Of a DNA stretch of 64,000 nucleotides, positions 20,762 through 28,920 are shown piece by piece. A program made the position numbers and the translations under genes. The stretch spans positions 2,418,001 through 2,482,000 of the forward strand of contig NZ_JALKBW010000001.1 of assembly GCF_023017165.1 (NCBI RefSeq), written 5' to 3'. The first letter of the stretch is position 1. Each line of letters opens with the position of its first letter. This stretch comes from Gordonia alkaliphila. GTDB lineage: Bacteria; Actinomycetota; Actinomycetes; Mycobacteriales; Mycobacteriaceae. The notes beneath the pieces are model-generated. The model saw nothing but the letters and a program-made list of their open reading frames with translations, did not search any database and was not told the origin of the DNA.

Positions 20762-21118
20762 CTAGCTCAGCAGGCTGCCCGGGACTTCCTGCCAGGGCGT
20801 GAGTTCCAGGAGGAGTTCGCCGTCGTCGAGGGGGATCTCGACTGCGGTGGCTTCGGCGAAGCCGGCGGTGACCGCGTCGCAGAAGTTGTAGAGCTCTTCG
20901 CCGCGGGGAAGCTGCAGGCCGAGGTGGTGGAACATCATCTCGATTCCGTCGCCCATGAACACTGGGCCGTCCTGGTCGTGCGCGTCGAGGTAGGTGTCGT
21001 GCGCGTAGCGGACGATCTTGCCGTCGTCGGATGCGTATCGGACGCGGGCGGCGACGTCGAACCAGCCCATCATGCGCGGCACCGGGCAAATGGCGTCAGA
21101 GGTCTTCGTGGTTTCCAT
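20762..21118 (-). CDS. Hypothetical protein, 118 aa
   Basis: A soluble acidic protein with no recognised domain (METTKTSDAICPVPRMMGWF, with FHHLGLQLPRGEELYNFCD later). The start at 21118 is the METTK methionine; a longer frame to 21148 is possible. There is no strong ribosome site. It is convergent with the Cys-rich hypothetical gene. Confidence 0.55.
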   Translation of the reverse strand: METTKTSDAICPVPRMMGWFDVAARVRYASDDGKIVRYAHDTYLDAHDQDGPVFMGDGIEMMFHHLGLQLPRGEELYNFCDAVTAGFAEATAVEIPLDDGELLLELTPWQEVPGSLLS

Positions 21119-21415
21119 GCCGCGCAGAGTAGTGGCGGCGTACGACAAGATCGGCGGTCAGCTGGAATGGCGCAGTCGCCGATCCTGATGCGCGAGATTC
21201 GTCGTTAGTCGCCATTCCCCAAAACGAAGTCGGCCAGATGTTCTCAATTGCATGCTGTGCCTGAGATTAGTTGCGAGCGAATCAATTTGTAATTGAATAT
21301 GCAAGTTAGGTGCGTCTGATGATTTCAAGTCAACTGCCCAGGCTGGCACGAATCATTTTGTCGGTGCCATGAGAGATAGTCCTCTCACCAACATGAGAGG
21401 AAGGTGCTGCGGATC
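21119..21415. other. AT-richer intergenic stretch
   Basis: About 300 bases, visibly lower in GC than the rest of the window (for example 21270-21330), between the 118-aa gene and the lipoprotein gene. GAGAGGAAGG (21395-21404) is the lipoprotein ribosome site. No other feature is seen. Confidence 0.4.
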
Positions 21416-21850
21416 ATGCGCGGTCAACATTTCGGAGTGTTTCTGACTATCGGCGCTGCTGCTGTTATGGGGCTCAGTGCTTGCTCGGCAGATTCCATCG
21501 ACAAGACGGCAAGCACGATAGCTGCGGAGAACTTGTCGAGTGAGGACTCGACCCCTGTGACCAGCTATCGCCGAGGTGAACTCACCGGCCCGGACCGGCT
21601 GTTTCTTTCGGAGCTGGATGACTACTGGAGGGTCGGCGAGGACGCGGATCTGATCGAGATCGGAGAGGGCGTCTGCCAGCGGCTGCGCGAAGGAGCGTCA
21701 AAGACCGACGTTCTCAAGATTTTCGTGGGTGGTGAAGAAGGTGATGACGGAAGTTTGACGGTGGAAACCGGCAACGACTTCAACCGGGGTGTCAACCTCT
21801 TCTCTGCGTCGGTGAAGGCTTACTGGCTCTTCGGATCTAAGAGTGCGTAG
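21416..21850 (+). pseudogene. DUF732-type lipoprotein gene, 3' end displaced by an IS
   Basis: The N-terminus is a lipoprotein signal peptide with lipobox LSAC. The mature part ends in the DUF732 pattern GEGVCQRLREGASKTDVL followed by SVKAY. DUF732 proteins are small exported actinobacterial proteins. At base 21825 an ISL3-type element begins, and the current C-terminus WLFGSKSA is encoded partly by the IS end. Across the 8-bp duplication the original frame continues at 23286 as CPEFLTGVR-stop, restoring the YCP ending typical of the family. The present product therefore lacks the second conserved Cys. Start ATG 21416 is chosen over GTG 21404, which directly abuts the ribosome site. Confidence 0.85.
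21817..21824 (+). repeat. Target-site duplication, left copy
   Basis: GGCTTACT, identical to 23278-23285, directly flanks the ISL3-type element. It belongs to the lipoprotein coding frame. Confidence 0.95.
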
Positions 21851-23277
21851 GTGAGGTTCGGGACGAGCGCGGGCGACCACAAGATGTAGGCGGGCCCTGG
21901 GTGTGATCATGGAAGTTCCTCAACAACCCCGACGCACACCACAGGACCCATGGCTGAGCTTACTTCCGATGTTGCCGACACGATCTGCCGAACCGTCGAG
22001 TTGGGCGTGACGATCACCGGTGCGGCCGTCGGCGCCGATGACCGGACCCACATTTTCTGCGAGGTCCTCGACCCCGATCGACGCTGCCCGGACTGCAATA
22101 TGGCAGGTCAACCACGCGATCGGGTCGTACGGGTCCTGACCGACACGCCCGCCGCCGGCTATCCAGTCCTCCTGCACGTGGCGGTTCCGCGGTTCGTCTG
22201 CCACACCAGCGACTGCTCCAGGTCGGTCTTCCGCGCGAGGATCGACCACATCGCCCGACCGCGAGCAGTGGTCACGACCAGGACCGAACGCTGGATTTTG
22301 CAGCGCATCGTGGTCGACAAGATGAGCGTGGCCGCCGTGGCCGCGAACCTCGCGATCTCGTGGAGCACGGTCAACCAGATCGCTACAGACGCCGCTCGCG
22401 CCTTGGTCTACGACGGCGACCACCTCGACGGGGTCCGCTGCCTCGGTGTGGACGAGCACAAGTGGAAACATGTTCGCGGACAAGGGGAACCGAGTTTCGT
22501 CACGGTCCTGATCGACCTGACTCCGGTCATCGACGGGACCGGCCCGGCACGGCTGCTCGACATGATCGGCGGACGATCCAAACAGGTCCTCAAGCAGTGG
22601 ATGCAGGCGCGAGACCAACGGTTCCGGGATCGGATCAAGGTCGTGGCGATGGACGGATTCACCGGCTACAAGAGCGCCACCACCGAAGAACTCCCCACCG
22701 CTCGGGGTGGTGATGGATCCGTTCCACGTCGTGCATCTGGCCGCGACGAAATTGGACCGGTGCCGGCAACGGATCCAGCAGCAGGTGTGTGGGCACCGGG
22801 GCCGTAAAGACGACCCGCTCTACAAGATCCGCCGGATCCTGCATACCCGCACCGAACTCCTCACCGACAAGCAGAAGATCCGACTGTTCGAGTCGTTGAC
22901 CAGCCACGACGCACACGCCGCCGTGGAGATCACCTATCAGGTGTATCAGCAGCTCATCGCCGCCTACGAACACCGACACCGCCGCGAGGGCAAGAAACTC
23001 ATGTACAAGATCCTGCGACGGATCCGCACCGGACTACCCGCCGGCCTGACCGAGCTCGCTCAACTCGGACGAAGCCTATGGAACAGGCGCGCCGACATCC
23101 TCGCCTACTTCGACACCGGCGTCTCCAACGGACCCGTCGAAGCCATCAACGGACGCCTCGAACACCTCCGCGGAATCGCCCAGGGCTTCCGCAACCTCGA
23201 CCACTACATCTTGCGGTCCCTACTGCATTCCGGTCAGCTCGCCGAAAGGGTCAACGCACTCTGAAATACGAAGAGCC
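21825..23277 (+). mobile_element. ISL3-family insertion sequence, 1,453 bp, complete ends
   Basis: The terminal inverted repeats begin GGCTCTTCG at both ends (left 21825-21850, right 23252-23277 on the opposite strand), matching at 22 of 26 positions. It is flanked by perfect 8-bp direct repeats GGCTTACT (21817-21824 and 23278-23285). Length, 8-bp duplication and transposase type all agree with the ISL3 family. It is inserted in a DUF732 lipoprotein gene in the same orientation. Confidence 0.95.
21950..23264 (+). pseudogene. ISL3-family transposase, frameshifted
   Basis: The first frame (from ATG 21950) has the N-terminal zinc-binding region CPDC and CHTSDC, an HTH-like region and the first catalytic Asp in GVDEHKWKH. 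The second frame, offset by +1 from about 22695, carries MDPFHVVHLA (second Asp) and NGPVEAINGRLE (catalytic Glu). The break falls in ACCGCTCGGGGTGGTG (22688-22703), where relatives would read a continuous T-A-V-V-M-D. No A-rich slippery heptamer is present, so programmed frameshifting is not supported. The stop TGA lies inside the right inverted repeat. The element is probably not self-mobile unless a related copy supplies transposase. Confidence 0.85.
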
Positions 23278-23285
23278 GGCTTACT
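23278..23285 (+). repeat. Target-site duplication, right copy
   Basis: GGCTTACT, the second copy, follows the right inverted repeat directly. The severed 3' end of the lipoprotein gene continues to a TAA at 23312-23314. Confidence 0.95.
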
Positions 23286-23369
23286 GTCCAGAGTTCTTGA
23301 CCGGTGTGCGATAACCGCCGATAGAAGCGTGGCTTGGGCGGCGGCGGGATACGACAGGATCGCCATCGA

Positions 23370-23594
23370 TCAGCTCGACGGACGACGCAGACCGCTCGCG
23401 ATGAGCACCACTCCGGCCACGACGCCGACGCCGATCAGCACCCACGGCAGGATCGTCAGATCCGGCAGGTCGGGGCCGCCGGCGACACCCCACGCGCCGA
23501 CAGCGATCGCGAGGAGACCGGCGACCGCCAGCCAGGGACTGCGGCGAAGTTCGGGCGCGGCGTGCGGGTCAGCGTTCTGCAGGTCGTCGTTCAT
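23370..23594 (-). CDS. Small hypothetical membrane protein downstream of the PspC gene
   Basis: A 74-aa protein with two hydrophobic segments separated by a short GGPDLPDL loop. Its ATG overlaps the TGA of the preceding gene (ATGA, 23591-23594), so it is translationally coupled to the PspC/LiaF-like gene and probably part of the same membrane-stress unit. No named family. Confidence 0.7.
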   Translation of the reverse strand: MNDDLQNADPHAAPELRRSPWLAVAGLLAIAVGAWGVAGGPDLPDLTILPWVLIGVGVVAGVVLIASGLRRPSS

Positions 23595-24296
23595 TGCTTC
23601 ATCTCCACATTGCCGATGCCCACGTGGGCGTTGATGGTGAGGATCGGGCTGTCGTCCTTGCCGCCCACGACGTTGGGCGGGCAGGCGAAGTCGCCGACGG
23701 TGACGCTGCACTCCGGGCGGACGCGGACGTCGTCGGGCAGCCAGACGACGATCTCGCCGATACCTTGCTCCAGGCTGATCGTTCGGTCAGCGTCGAGGGA
23801 GGGCAGCTGCCGCAGGTCCAAGACGGTGGAGCCGACGGTCAGCTCGTAATGGTCACGCAGCTGGGACTGTTCGGTGACGGGCCAATTGCGTTCGCCGATA
23901 CCGCCTTTGGGCGGATTCCAGCCGGAAGCGTCGACCAGTGCCGAGACGATCACGACGGCGGCGGTCAGGGCGCCGAGCGAGACCAGTCCGGAGCTCGAGG
24001 CACCCTCGGGGCGACGCTGCAGGGCGGAGATGAGGAGTCCTCCGCCGATCACCAGCAGGGCGAGGGAGGCGATCCGGCTGACGGTGAACCAGTCCATTCC
24101 GGCCGTGTGCGCGGCGGTGCCGCCGGCAACTACGAGCAGGGCCAGGCCCAGCGTGATCGGGGTGACGGGAGAGCGCGGATGTCGGGCTGGGGCCGGCGGT
24201 GGGCGCGGGTGAGGGAGATCCCACGCGAAGGGGCTGCTCCGAGCGGGTCCCAGGCGGGTGGGGTGGGTGGGCCTTCGGCGACCGTCGTCGTGGTTG

Positions 24297-24316
24297 ACCC
24301 TTCGACAGGCTCAGGG
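24297..24316. repeat. Short dispersed repeat, copy 1
   Basis: ACCCTTCGACAGGCTCAGGG, identical to 24389-24408. This motif is familiar as a dispersed short repeat in high-GC genomes and in translation reads as SLSKG or PVEG. It lies in the broken PspC gene linker. A weaker relative (GACAGGTTCAGG) is at 24364-24375. Confidence 0.8.
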
Positions 24317-24388
24317 ACCGGGACCTGCTCAGCGATCGGGGATGTCGGGCCCGTAGAGGTGGGGACAGGTTCAGGAACGGAAGTGAAG

Positions 24389-24408
24389 ACCCTTCGACAG
24401 GCTCAGGG
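24389..24408. repeat. Short dispersed repeat, copy 2
   Basis: The second identical 20-bp copy, 92 bp from the first and in the same orientation. Confidence 0.8.
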
Positions 24409-24876
24409 GTCGGGGTGGAGTGGCGGAGGTGCCGGGGGAGGGTGGGGGTGCGTTGGTAGAGGAGCCACCAGCCGAACAGGAGGAGGCCGGTGCTGAGAAT
24501 GCCGCTGCCGCTCCAGTTGTCGCCGCCGAAGATCGCCGAGAGCACCACCGCGAGGATGACGAGGGGGATCAGCGAGCCCCAGCGGAAGTGGCCGTGGTGC
24601 TGTTCGGCGGGACTCTCCGCGCGGGGCGTGCGGTCGGCGGGGAGCACGAAGCAGGCGATCACGTACAGCAGAATCCCGGCGCCGCCGAAGATCGTGGCCA
24701 CGACGAGCGCGACGCGCACCAACGTCGGATCCACGTTGTACCGCGCACCGAAGCCCGAACAGACGCCGGCCACCTTGTGGCCTTGTCGACGTCGAACGGG
24801 ACGGGTGGCCCAGAGGTCGGAGAGCGTCGTTGTGTCCATGACTCCATCCTGGTGTCGGCGCCGACGCCGAGGTATC

Positions 24877-24899
24877 GGGAACCACCCTGAGATGGTCCC
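24877..24899. promoter_or_regulatory. Imperfect inverted repeat, candidate operator of the PspC kinase/regulator system
   Basis: GGGAACCA and TGGTCCC face each other across 8 bp in the 116-bp divergent region between the PspC gene and the kinase gene. Its position suits binding by the LuxR-type regulator encoded in the same operon. This is inferred from symmetry and location only. Confidence 0.4.
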
Positions 24900-24955
24900 T
24901 GAACTCTGCCGCGGGGCGCGCTTAAAAGCCTCCGGGCGTGCCAGTATCGAAGGTG

Positions 24956-26176
24956 ATGAGAACCGACGTATCCCGCACGACGACGACGACGCCGACGCTG
25001 CACCGGCGCAACGGCGGCAAAGTGGTGGGCGGAGTGGCCGGCGGCCTCGCCGACCACCTCGGTGTCGACGTCTTCCGAGTGCGCGTGGTCTTCGTGGTCC
25101 TCACCGCACTGGCCGGCGCGGGCGCGATGGCGTACGCGGGTCTGTGGTTCTTCGTGCCGCTCGGCGAGGACACCCAACGCGCGCCGTCGCGGGAACGACG
25201 CCAGGCTTACGGCCTCGTCGCGCTGGGCCTCGTCGCACTGGTAGCCAGCTTCATGCTGGCCTCCAACGCTCCGGCCCAGCAGTTGGTCGCGGTGGGCATC
25301 ACTCTCGGCGGTGCCGCGCTGGTGTGGCGCGAAGTGGACGTGACCGGCCTCGGCAGCGGCGCCCATCGTTCCGCGTTCACCTGGCTGCGGCTGATCAGCG
25401 GCGCGGTGCTGGTGATCGGCGGGTTGGTGGTGATGGTGGTGGCCGGCGGGTCGGCGCTCGGCGGCGTCAATTCGACGGTGCTCGCGGTGCTGGCGACGCT
25501 GGTGGGCGTGGTGCTGCTGACGGTGCCGCTGTGGATGCGACTGCTGCGGGCGCTCGACGCCGAACGCGCCGCCCGTATCCGCGACGCCGAACGCGAGGAG
25601 ATCGCCTCCCACCTGCACGACTCCGTGCTGCAGACCCTCGCCCTGATCCAGAAGCAGGCCGACAACCCGGAGACCGTCGCTCGCCTGGCACGACGGCAGG
25701 AACGCGAACTGCGGATCTGGCTTTTCGGCGACCCGGCGCAGCAGCGCGAGTCGTTCGCCGCCGCCATCGCCGCGCTCGGCGCGGAGGTGGAATCGTCGTA
25801 CGGCACCGAGATCGAAGCGGTGACCGTCGGCGACACCAGCCCGGCCGAACTGCGCGACGAGACGTGGGCGCGGTCGGCCAGCGCCCTGGTCGCGGCCACT
25901 CGCGAAGCCATGGTCAACGCCGCCAAGCATTCCGGCGCCGAGAAGATCGACGTGTACGCCGAAGTGCTCGACGAGCACGTGGAAGTCTTCATCCGCGACC
26001 GCGGCGTGGGCTTCGACCTCGACGCCGTCGACGACGACCGGCAGGGCATCTCCGGATCCATCACCGGCCGCATGGAACGCGCCGGCGGCAGCGCGACGGT
26101 CCGCTCGGCCCCTGGACAAGGCACCAACGTGACGCTGCGCCTGCCGCGTCGCGCAGCACAACAGGAGGTTCGATGA
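24956..26176 (+). CDS. PspC-type sensor histidine kinase
   Basis: A 406-aa membrane kinase. The N-terminal PspC domain (GGKVVGGVAGGLADHLGVDV) is followed by about five membrane segments, a HisKA_3 dimerisation region with the phospho-accepting His in EIASHLHDSVLQTLAL (about residue 220), and an HATPase domain (REAMVNAAKHSG, RDRGVGFD, GSATVRSAPGQGTNV). It should sense envelope stress and phosphorylate the adjacent regulator. Its stop overlaps the regulator ATG (ATGA). ATG 24956 has GAAGG close upstream; GTG 24938 is an alternative start. Confidence 0.9.
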   Translation: MRTDVSRTTTTTPTLHRRNGGKVVGGVAGGLADHLGVDVFRVRVVFVVLTALAGAGAMAYAGLWFFVPLGEDTQRAPSRERRQAYGLVALGLVALVASFMLASNAPAQQLVAVGITLGGAALVWREVDVTGLGSGAHRSAFTWLRLISGAVLVIGGLVVMVVAGGSALGGVNSTVLAVLATLVGVVLLTVPLWMRLLRALDAERAARIRDAEREEIASHLHDSVLQTLALIQKQADNPETVARLARRQERELRIWLFGDPAQQRESFAAAIAALGAEVESSYGTEIEAVTVGDTSPAELRDETWARSASALVAATREAMVNAAKHSGAEKIDVYAEVLDEHVEVFIRDRGVGFDLDAVDDDRQGISGSITGRMERAGGSATVRSAPGQGTNVTLRLPRRAAQQEVR

Positions 26177-26829
26177 CGTACCGGGTGTTCCTGGTCGACG
26201 ACCACGGCGTCTTCCGCTCCGGCGTCCGCGCCGAGCTGGCGTCGGAGGCGGGGATCGAGGTGATCGGCGACGCCGGGACCGTGCCCGACGCGGTGGCCGG
26301 CATCGTGGAGCAGCGGCCCGACGTGGTGCTGCTCGACGTCCACATGCCCGCCGGCGGCGGCGTGGCCGTGCTGCGCGGCGTGGCCGACGCGATCGGCTCG
26401 GAGGCACCGGTGTTCCTGGCGCTGTCGGTCTCCGACGCGGCCGCCGACGTGATCGCGACCATCCGGGCCGGGGCCCGCGGCTACGTCACCAAAACCATCA
26501 GCGGCAGCGAACTGGCCGACGCCGTGCGCCGGGTGGCCGAGGGCGATGCGGTGTTCAGTCCGCGCCTGGCCGGCTTCGTGCTCGACTCGTTCACCGGCCG
26601 CTCGCCGGTGCCCGAGCCCGCGCTGGATCCGGAACTGGACTCGCTCACCCGGCGCGAGATGGAGGTGCTGCGCCTGCTGGCGCGCGGCTACACCTACCGG
26701 GAGATCGCCGAGGAACTGTACATCTCGGTGAAGACCGTCGAGACGCACGCCTCCAACGTGCTGCGCAAGACGCAGCAGTCCAACCGCAACGCGCTCACGC
26801 GCTGGGCGGTGAACCGGCAGATCGGGTAG
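26173..26829 (+). CDS. NarL/LuxR-family response regulator
   Basis: A 218-aa regulator. The receiver domain has the acidic pocket VDDHGVFR, the phospho-accepting Asp in VVLLDVHMP (about residue 55) and the conserved Lys in GYVTKTISG. The C-terminal LuxR HTH reads LTRREMEVLRLLARGYTYREI with VKTVETHASNVLRK. AGGAGG precedes the ATG, which overlaps the kinase stop. It is probably the transcription factor for the divergent PspC gene and its own operon. Confidence 0.93.
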   Translation: MTYRVFLVDDHGVFRSGVRAELASEAGIEVIGDAGTVPDAVAGIVEQRPDVVLLDVHMPAGGGVAVLRGVADAIGSEAPVFLALSVSDAAADVIATIRAGARGYVTKTISGSELADAVRRVAEGDAVFSPRLAGFVLDSFTGRSPVPEPALDPELDSLTRREMEVLRLLARGYTYREIAEELYISVKTVETHASNVLRKTQQSNRNALTRWAVNRQIG

Positions 26830-27433
26830 CGGGCTCGTCGTCGTCGATCACGACGGTGCGGGCCGGGGCGGGCTTGGCCGGCTTCTTCTCGGTGCCGCGA
26901 TCGATGCTGACGCGAATGCGCATGCGGATCGGCCGGACCGTCAGGGCAGTGGCGATCGCGAGCAGCGCGAGGATCACCAGCGCGCCGATGGTGAAGCTCA
27001 GGACCGGAACGACGAGGAACTCGCGGCCGATCAGTTCCGCGAGATTCTGGGCGCCGATGTCGACCACGAAGTCGCCGATCAGCCACGGCGGATCGACCAG
27101 CGCGGTGATCGGGACCGCAGCTGCGGCGAGGGCGGCCGCGGCGGTCAGCCACAGCGCCGGCGCCGTGGCCTTGCGGGCGACAGTGCTCGAACTCAGCAAC
27201 AGACCGGTGGACAGGATCGCGATGAACGCGGCCGCGACCACCCACCACCCGTACGGATGCGGGCCGATACCTCGTTCGGAGAAGGCGAGGTCAGAAGTCT
27301 GGCCGAGGCCGTTCCAGGTGACCTTGGTGCCGAGCATGTCCAGGGACACCCAGGGGAGAAGAGTGGTCGCGATCGCCAGGACGGCGACCACGCCGATCAC
27401 CGACGCATAGAGACGTCGTTGTTGCTGCTGCAT
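26795..27433 (-). CDS. Hypothetical membrane protein, paralogue of the next gene
   Basis: A 212-aa protein with four predicted membrane segments, a large loop after the first and a charged C-terminal tail. The N-terminus MQQQQRRLYASVIGVVAVLA and the VTWNGLGQTSDLAF block parallel the upstream gene (FQWNGFGTLTTDL), so the two are tandem paralogues. Its end overlaps the regulator gene by 35 bp, convergently. No named family. Confidence 0.7.
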   Translation of the reverse strand: MQQQQRRLYASVIGVVAVLAIATTLLPWVSLDMLGTKVTWNGLGQTSDLAFSERGIGPHPYGWWVVAAAFIAILSTGLLLSSSTVARKATAPALWLTAAAALAAAAVPITALVDPPWLIGDFVVDIGAQNLAELIGREFLVVPVLSFTIGALVILALLAIATALTVRPIRMRIRVSIDRGTEKKPAKPAPARTVVIDDDEPATRSAGSPPSA

Positions 27434-27444
27434 GATGTCCGAAT

Positions 27445-27999
27445 CTACTCGGCTGCCGCCGCGGCTTCCGCAGCCGCGGCGGGCTTCGCCGGGCGAGCAG
27501 CCAGGGCGGCGGCGACGCAGACGGCCGCGAGCACCACCAGCACCACGGCCAGGGCGATCAGGGTGGGTTGCGCCAGGACCTCGTCGACGATGTCGGCGTA
27601 GTGGTCATCGGTGAGGATCGGGCCGATCCCCATGGCGTCGAACACGCCGCCCAGGAACGTACTCGGGCGCAGCAGCACGACGATCGGGATCACCGCGGCG
27701 ATCAGCGTGGCAACGGCGGCGATCGGGCGCAGCGGATTGGCCAGCGCGGGCGTCGGGACGGCCATCGCGACGGCGGCCACCAGGGCGATCAGGCAGGCGA
27801 CGGCGACCCACATGCCCAGCGGCGTCGCCTGGAGGTCGGCGGTCGATCCCTCATCGAGATCGGTGGTCAGGGTCCCGAAGCCGTTCCACTGAAACGGCGT
27901 ATCGAAAGCGGGGCCGATGTCGGCCCAGGTCAGGGTGGTGAGCCAGCCCGCGACGGTGGCCAGAATGGCGATGACCAGGGCGAATAGGCGCTGCTGCAT
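27445..27999 (-). CDS. Hypothetical membrane protein, tandem paralogue
   Basis: A 184-aa protein with four membrane segments and an Ala-rich C-terminal tail. It shares layout and the WNG(F/L)G motif with the gene 11 nt downstream and is presumably in the same operon. Its start lies 48 bp from the LexA box of the divergent imuA', so SOS regulation of this side is possible but not shown. Confidence 0.7.
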   Translation of the reverse strand: MQQRLFALVIAILATVAGWLTTLTWADIGPAFDTPFQWNGFGTLTTDLDEGSTADLQATPLGMWVAVACLIALVAAVAMAVPTPALANPLRPIAAVATLIAAVIPIVVLLRPSTFLGGVFDAMGIGPILTDDHYADIVDEVLAQPTLIALAVVLVVLAAVCVAAALAARPAKPAAAAEAAAAAE

Positions 28000-28046
28000 G
28001 CTCTCGATCCCTCTCGTTGACGATTGTCGGACCCCGGGGTTACTGT

Positions 28047-28062
28047 ACGAACAGAAGTTCGA
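28047..28062 (+). promoter_or_regulatory. LexA (SOS) box of imuA'-imuB
   Basis: ACGAACAGAAGTTCGA fits the actinobacterial SOS box TCGAAC-N4-GTTCGA with a single mismatch. TATCTT (28070-28075) is a plausible -10 element directly downstream. LexA repression with induction on DNA damage is expected. Confidence 0.9.
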
Positions 28063-28119
28063 ACGACGGTATCTTCCCTGCCGCTGGAGCGAATGGTCGT
28101 CTCACGCGAGGGGAAGCGC

Positions 28120-28920
28120 ATGTCCGATCAAAGTGTAGAGAAAGCCGCCACCGTGGCGGCACTGCGGCGAACGCTCGCGCAGATGTCCGGCCGCCCCCAT
28201 GCGGCCCCGAACGCCGGAAGTGAATCCTCCGGAAGTGAATCCTCTGGGGGCGGTTCGACGATGCTGGCGGTGCCGACGCCGATCGCCGAACTGCTGCCGC
28301 GGCGCGGGCTGGCGCCCGGCTCCGTGGTCTCGGTGAGCGGGGCGATGACGCTGCCGGTCGCCTTGCTCGCGGCCGCCAGTGCCGCTGGTGCGACCGCGGC
28401 CGTGGTGGGACTCCCGGAACTGAACCTCGCGATGGCGGCGGATCTCGGAGCCGACCTCGGGCGGATCGCGGTGGTGGAGTCGCCGTCGACCCGCGGGAGT
28501 GGGGCGTGGGATCGGCTGGAGGTGACGGCGGTGCTGTTGGACGGCATCGATCTGGTGGTGGTCGGAGTGGACCGGGTCACGCCGTCGCGGGCGCGCGTGC
28601 TGACCGGTCGGGCACGACGACAAGCGTCGACGCTGCTGGTGGTCGGTCCGCCCGGCGCTTGGCCCGGGGCGTCGGTCCGCTTCTCCGGGGACGTGGCCGG
28701 CTATCGCCATCTTCCGTTGCGGCGCAACGGCTACGGCCGCATCGGCGGACTGCAGGTGGACGTCGAGGTGTCCGGCACCGGCATCGCGCCCCGCCGACTG
28801 CGCTGCGAACTGGTGACCCCGGGCATCGGGGAACCCGGCAGCCTGCGGCTGGAAGCGGTGGAACCGACCCGTCGCCGGACCGCGGCACCCGCGCGCGCGG
28901 GTTGGGCGGTGGCGAATTGA
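28120..28920 (+). CDS. imuA': ImuA'-type SOS mutagenesis protein
   Basis: A 266-aa RecA-like accessory protein. It shows the actinobacterial ImuA' features: MLAVPTPIAELLPRRGLAPGSVVSVSG (about residues 47-73), a degenerate P-loop region and a VVVGVDRV segment. In mycobacteria ImuA' and ImuB serve as adaptors for DnaE2 in translesion synthesis. The start follows GAGGGGAAG and the gene is directly behind a LexA box. It overlaps imuB at TTGA (28917-28920). A duplicated GSESS segment at residues 34-43 is an internal oddity. Confidence 0.88.
   Translation: MSDQSVEKAATVAALRRTLAQMSGRPHAAPNAGSESSGSESSGGGSTMLAVPTPIAELLPRRGLAPGSVVSVSGAMTLPVALLAAASAAGATAAVVGLPELNLAMAADLGADLGRIAVVESPSTRGSGAWDRLEVTAVLLDGIDLVVVGVDRVTPSRARVLTGRARRQASTLLVVGPPGAWPGASVRFSGDVAGYRHLPLRRNGYGRIGGLQVDVEVSGTGIAPRRLRCELVTPGIGEPGSLRLEAVEPTRRRTAAPARAGWAVAN

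Larger units (their letters stand above)
23591..24839 (-). pseudogene. PspC-domain protein with LiaF-like C-terminal domain, frame broken in the linker
   Basis: From ATG 24839 the frame encodes a PspC domain (GHKVAGVCSGFGARYNVDPTLVR) with membrane segments up to about 24420. A different frame from about 24310 to 23591 continues it: WDLPHPRPPPAP, further membrane segments from SPVTPITLGLALLV, and a C-terminal domain (ISLEQGIGEIVVWLPDDV) like LiaF/DUF2154 cell-wall-stress proteins. Together they give the usual PspC-multiTM-LiaF layout. The break lies in a linker holding two copies of a 20-bp repeat. PspC/LiaF proteins modulate a membrane-stress kinase; the divergent PspC kinase and regulator fit that role. 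The C-terminal frame could still be expressed from an internal start such as 24097. Confidence 0.75.

Noticed and set aside
22685-22705. Programmed frameshift in the ISL3 transposase
   Set aside because: No A-rich slippery heptamer or convincing downstream stimulator; ISL3 elements normally use one frame.
24490-26829. 779-codon plus-strand open frame
   Set aside because: Only the part from 26173 (response regulator) is real; the rest is an Arg-rich shadow of the kinase gene.
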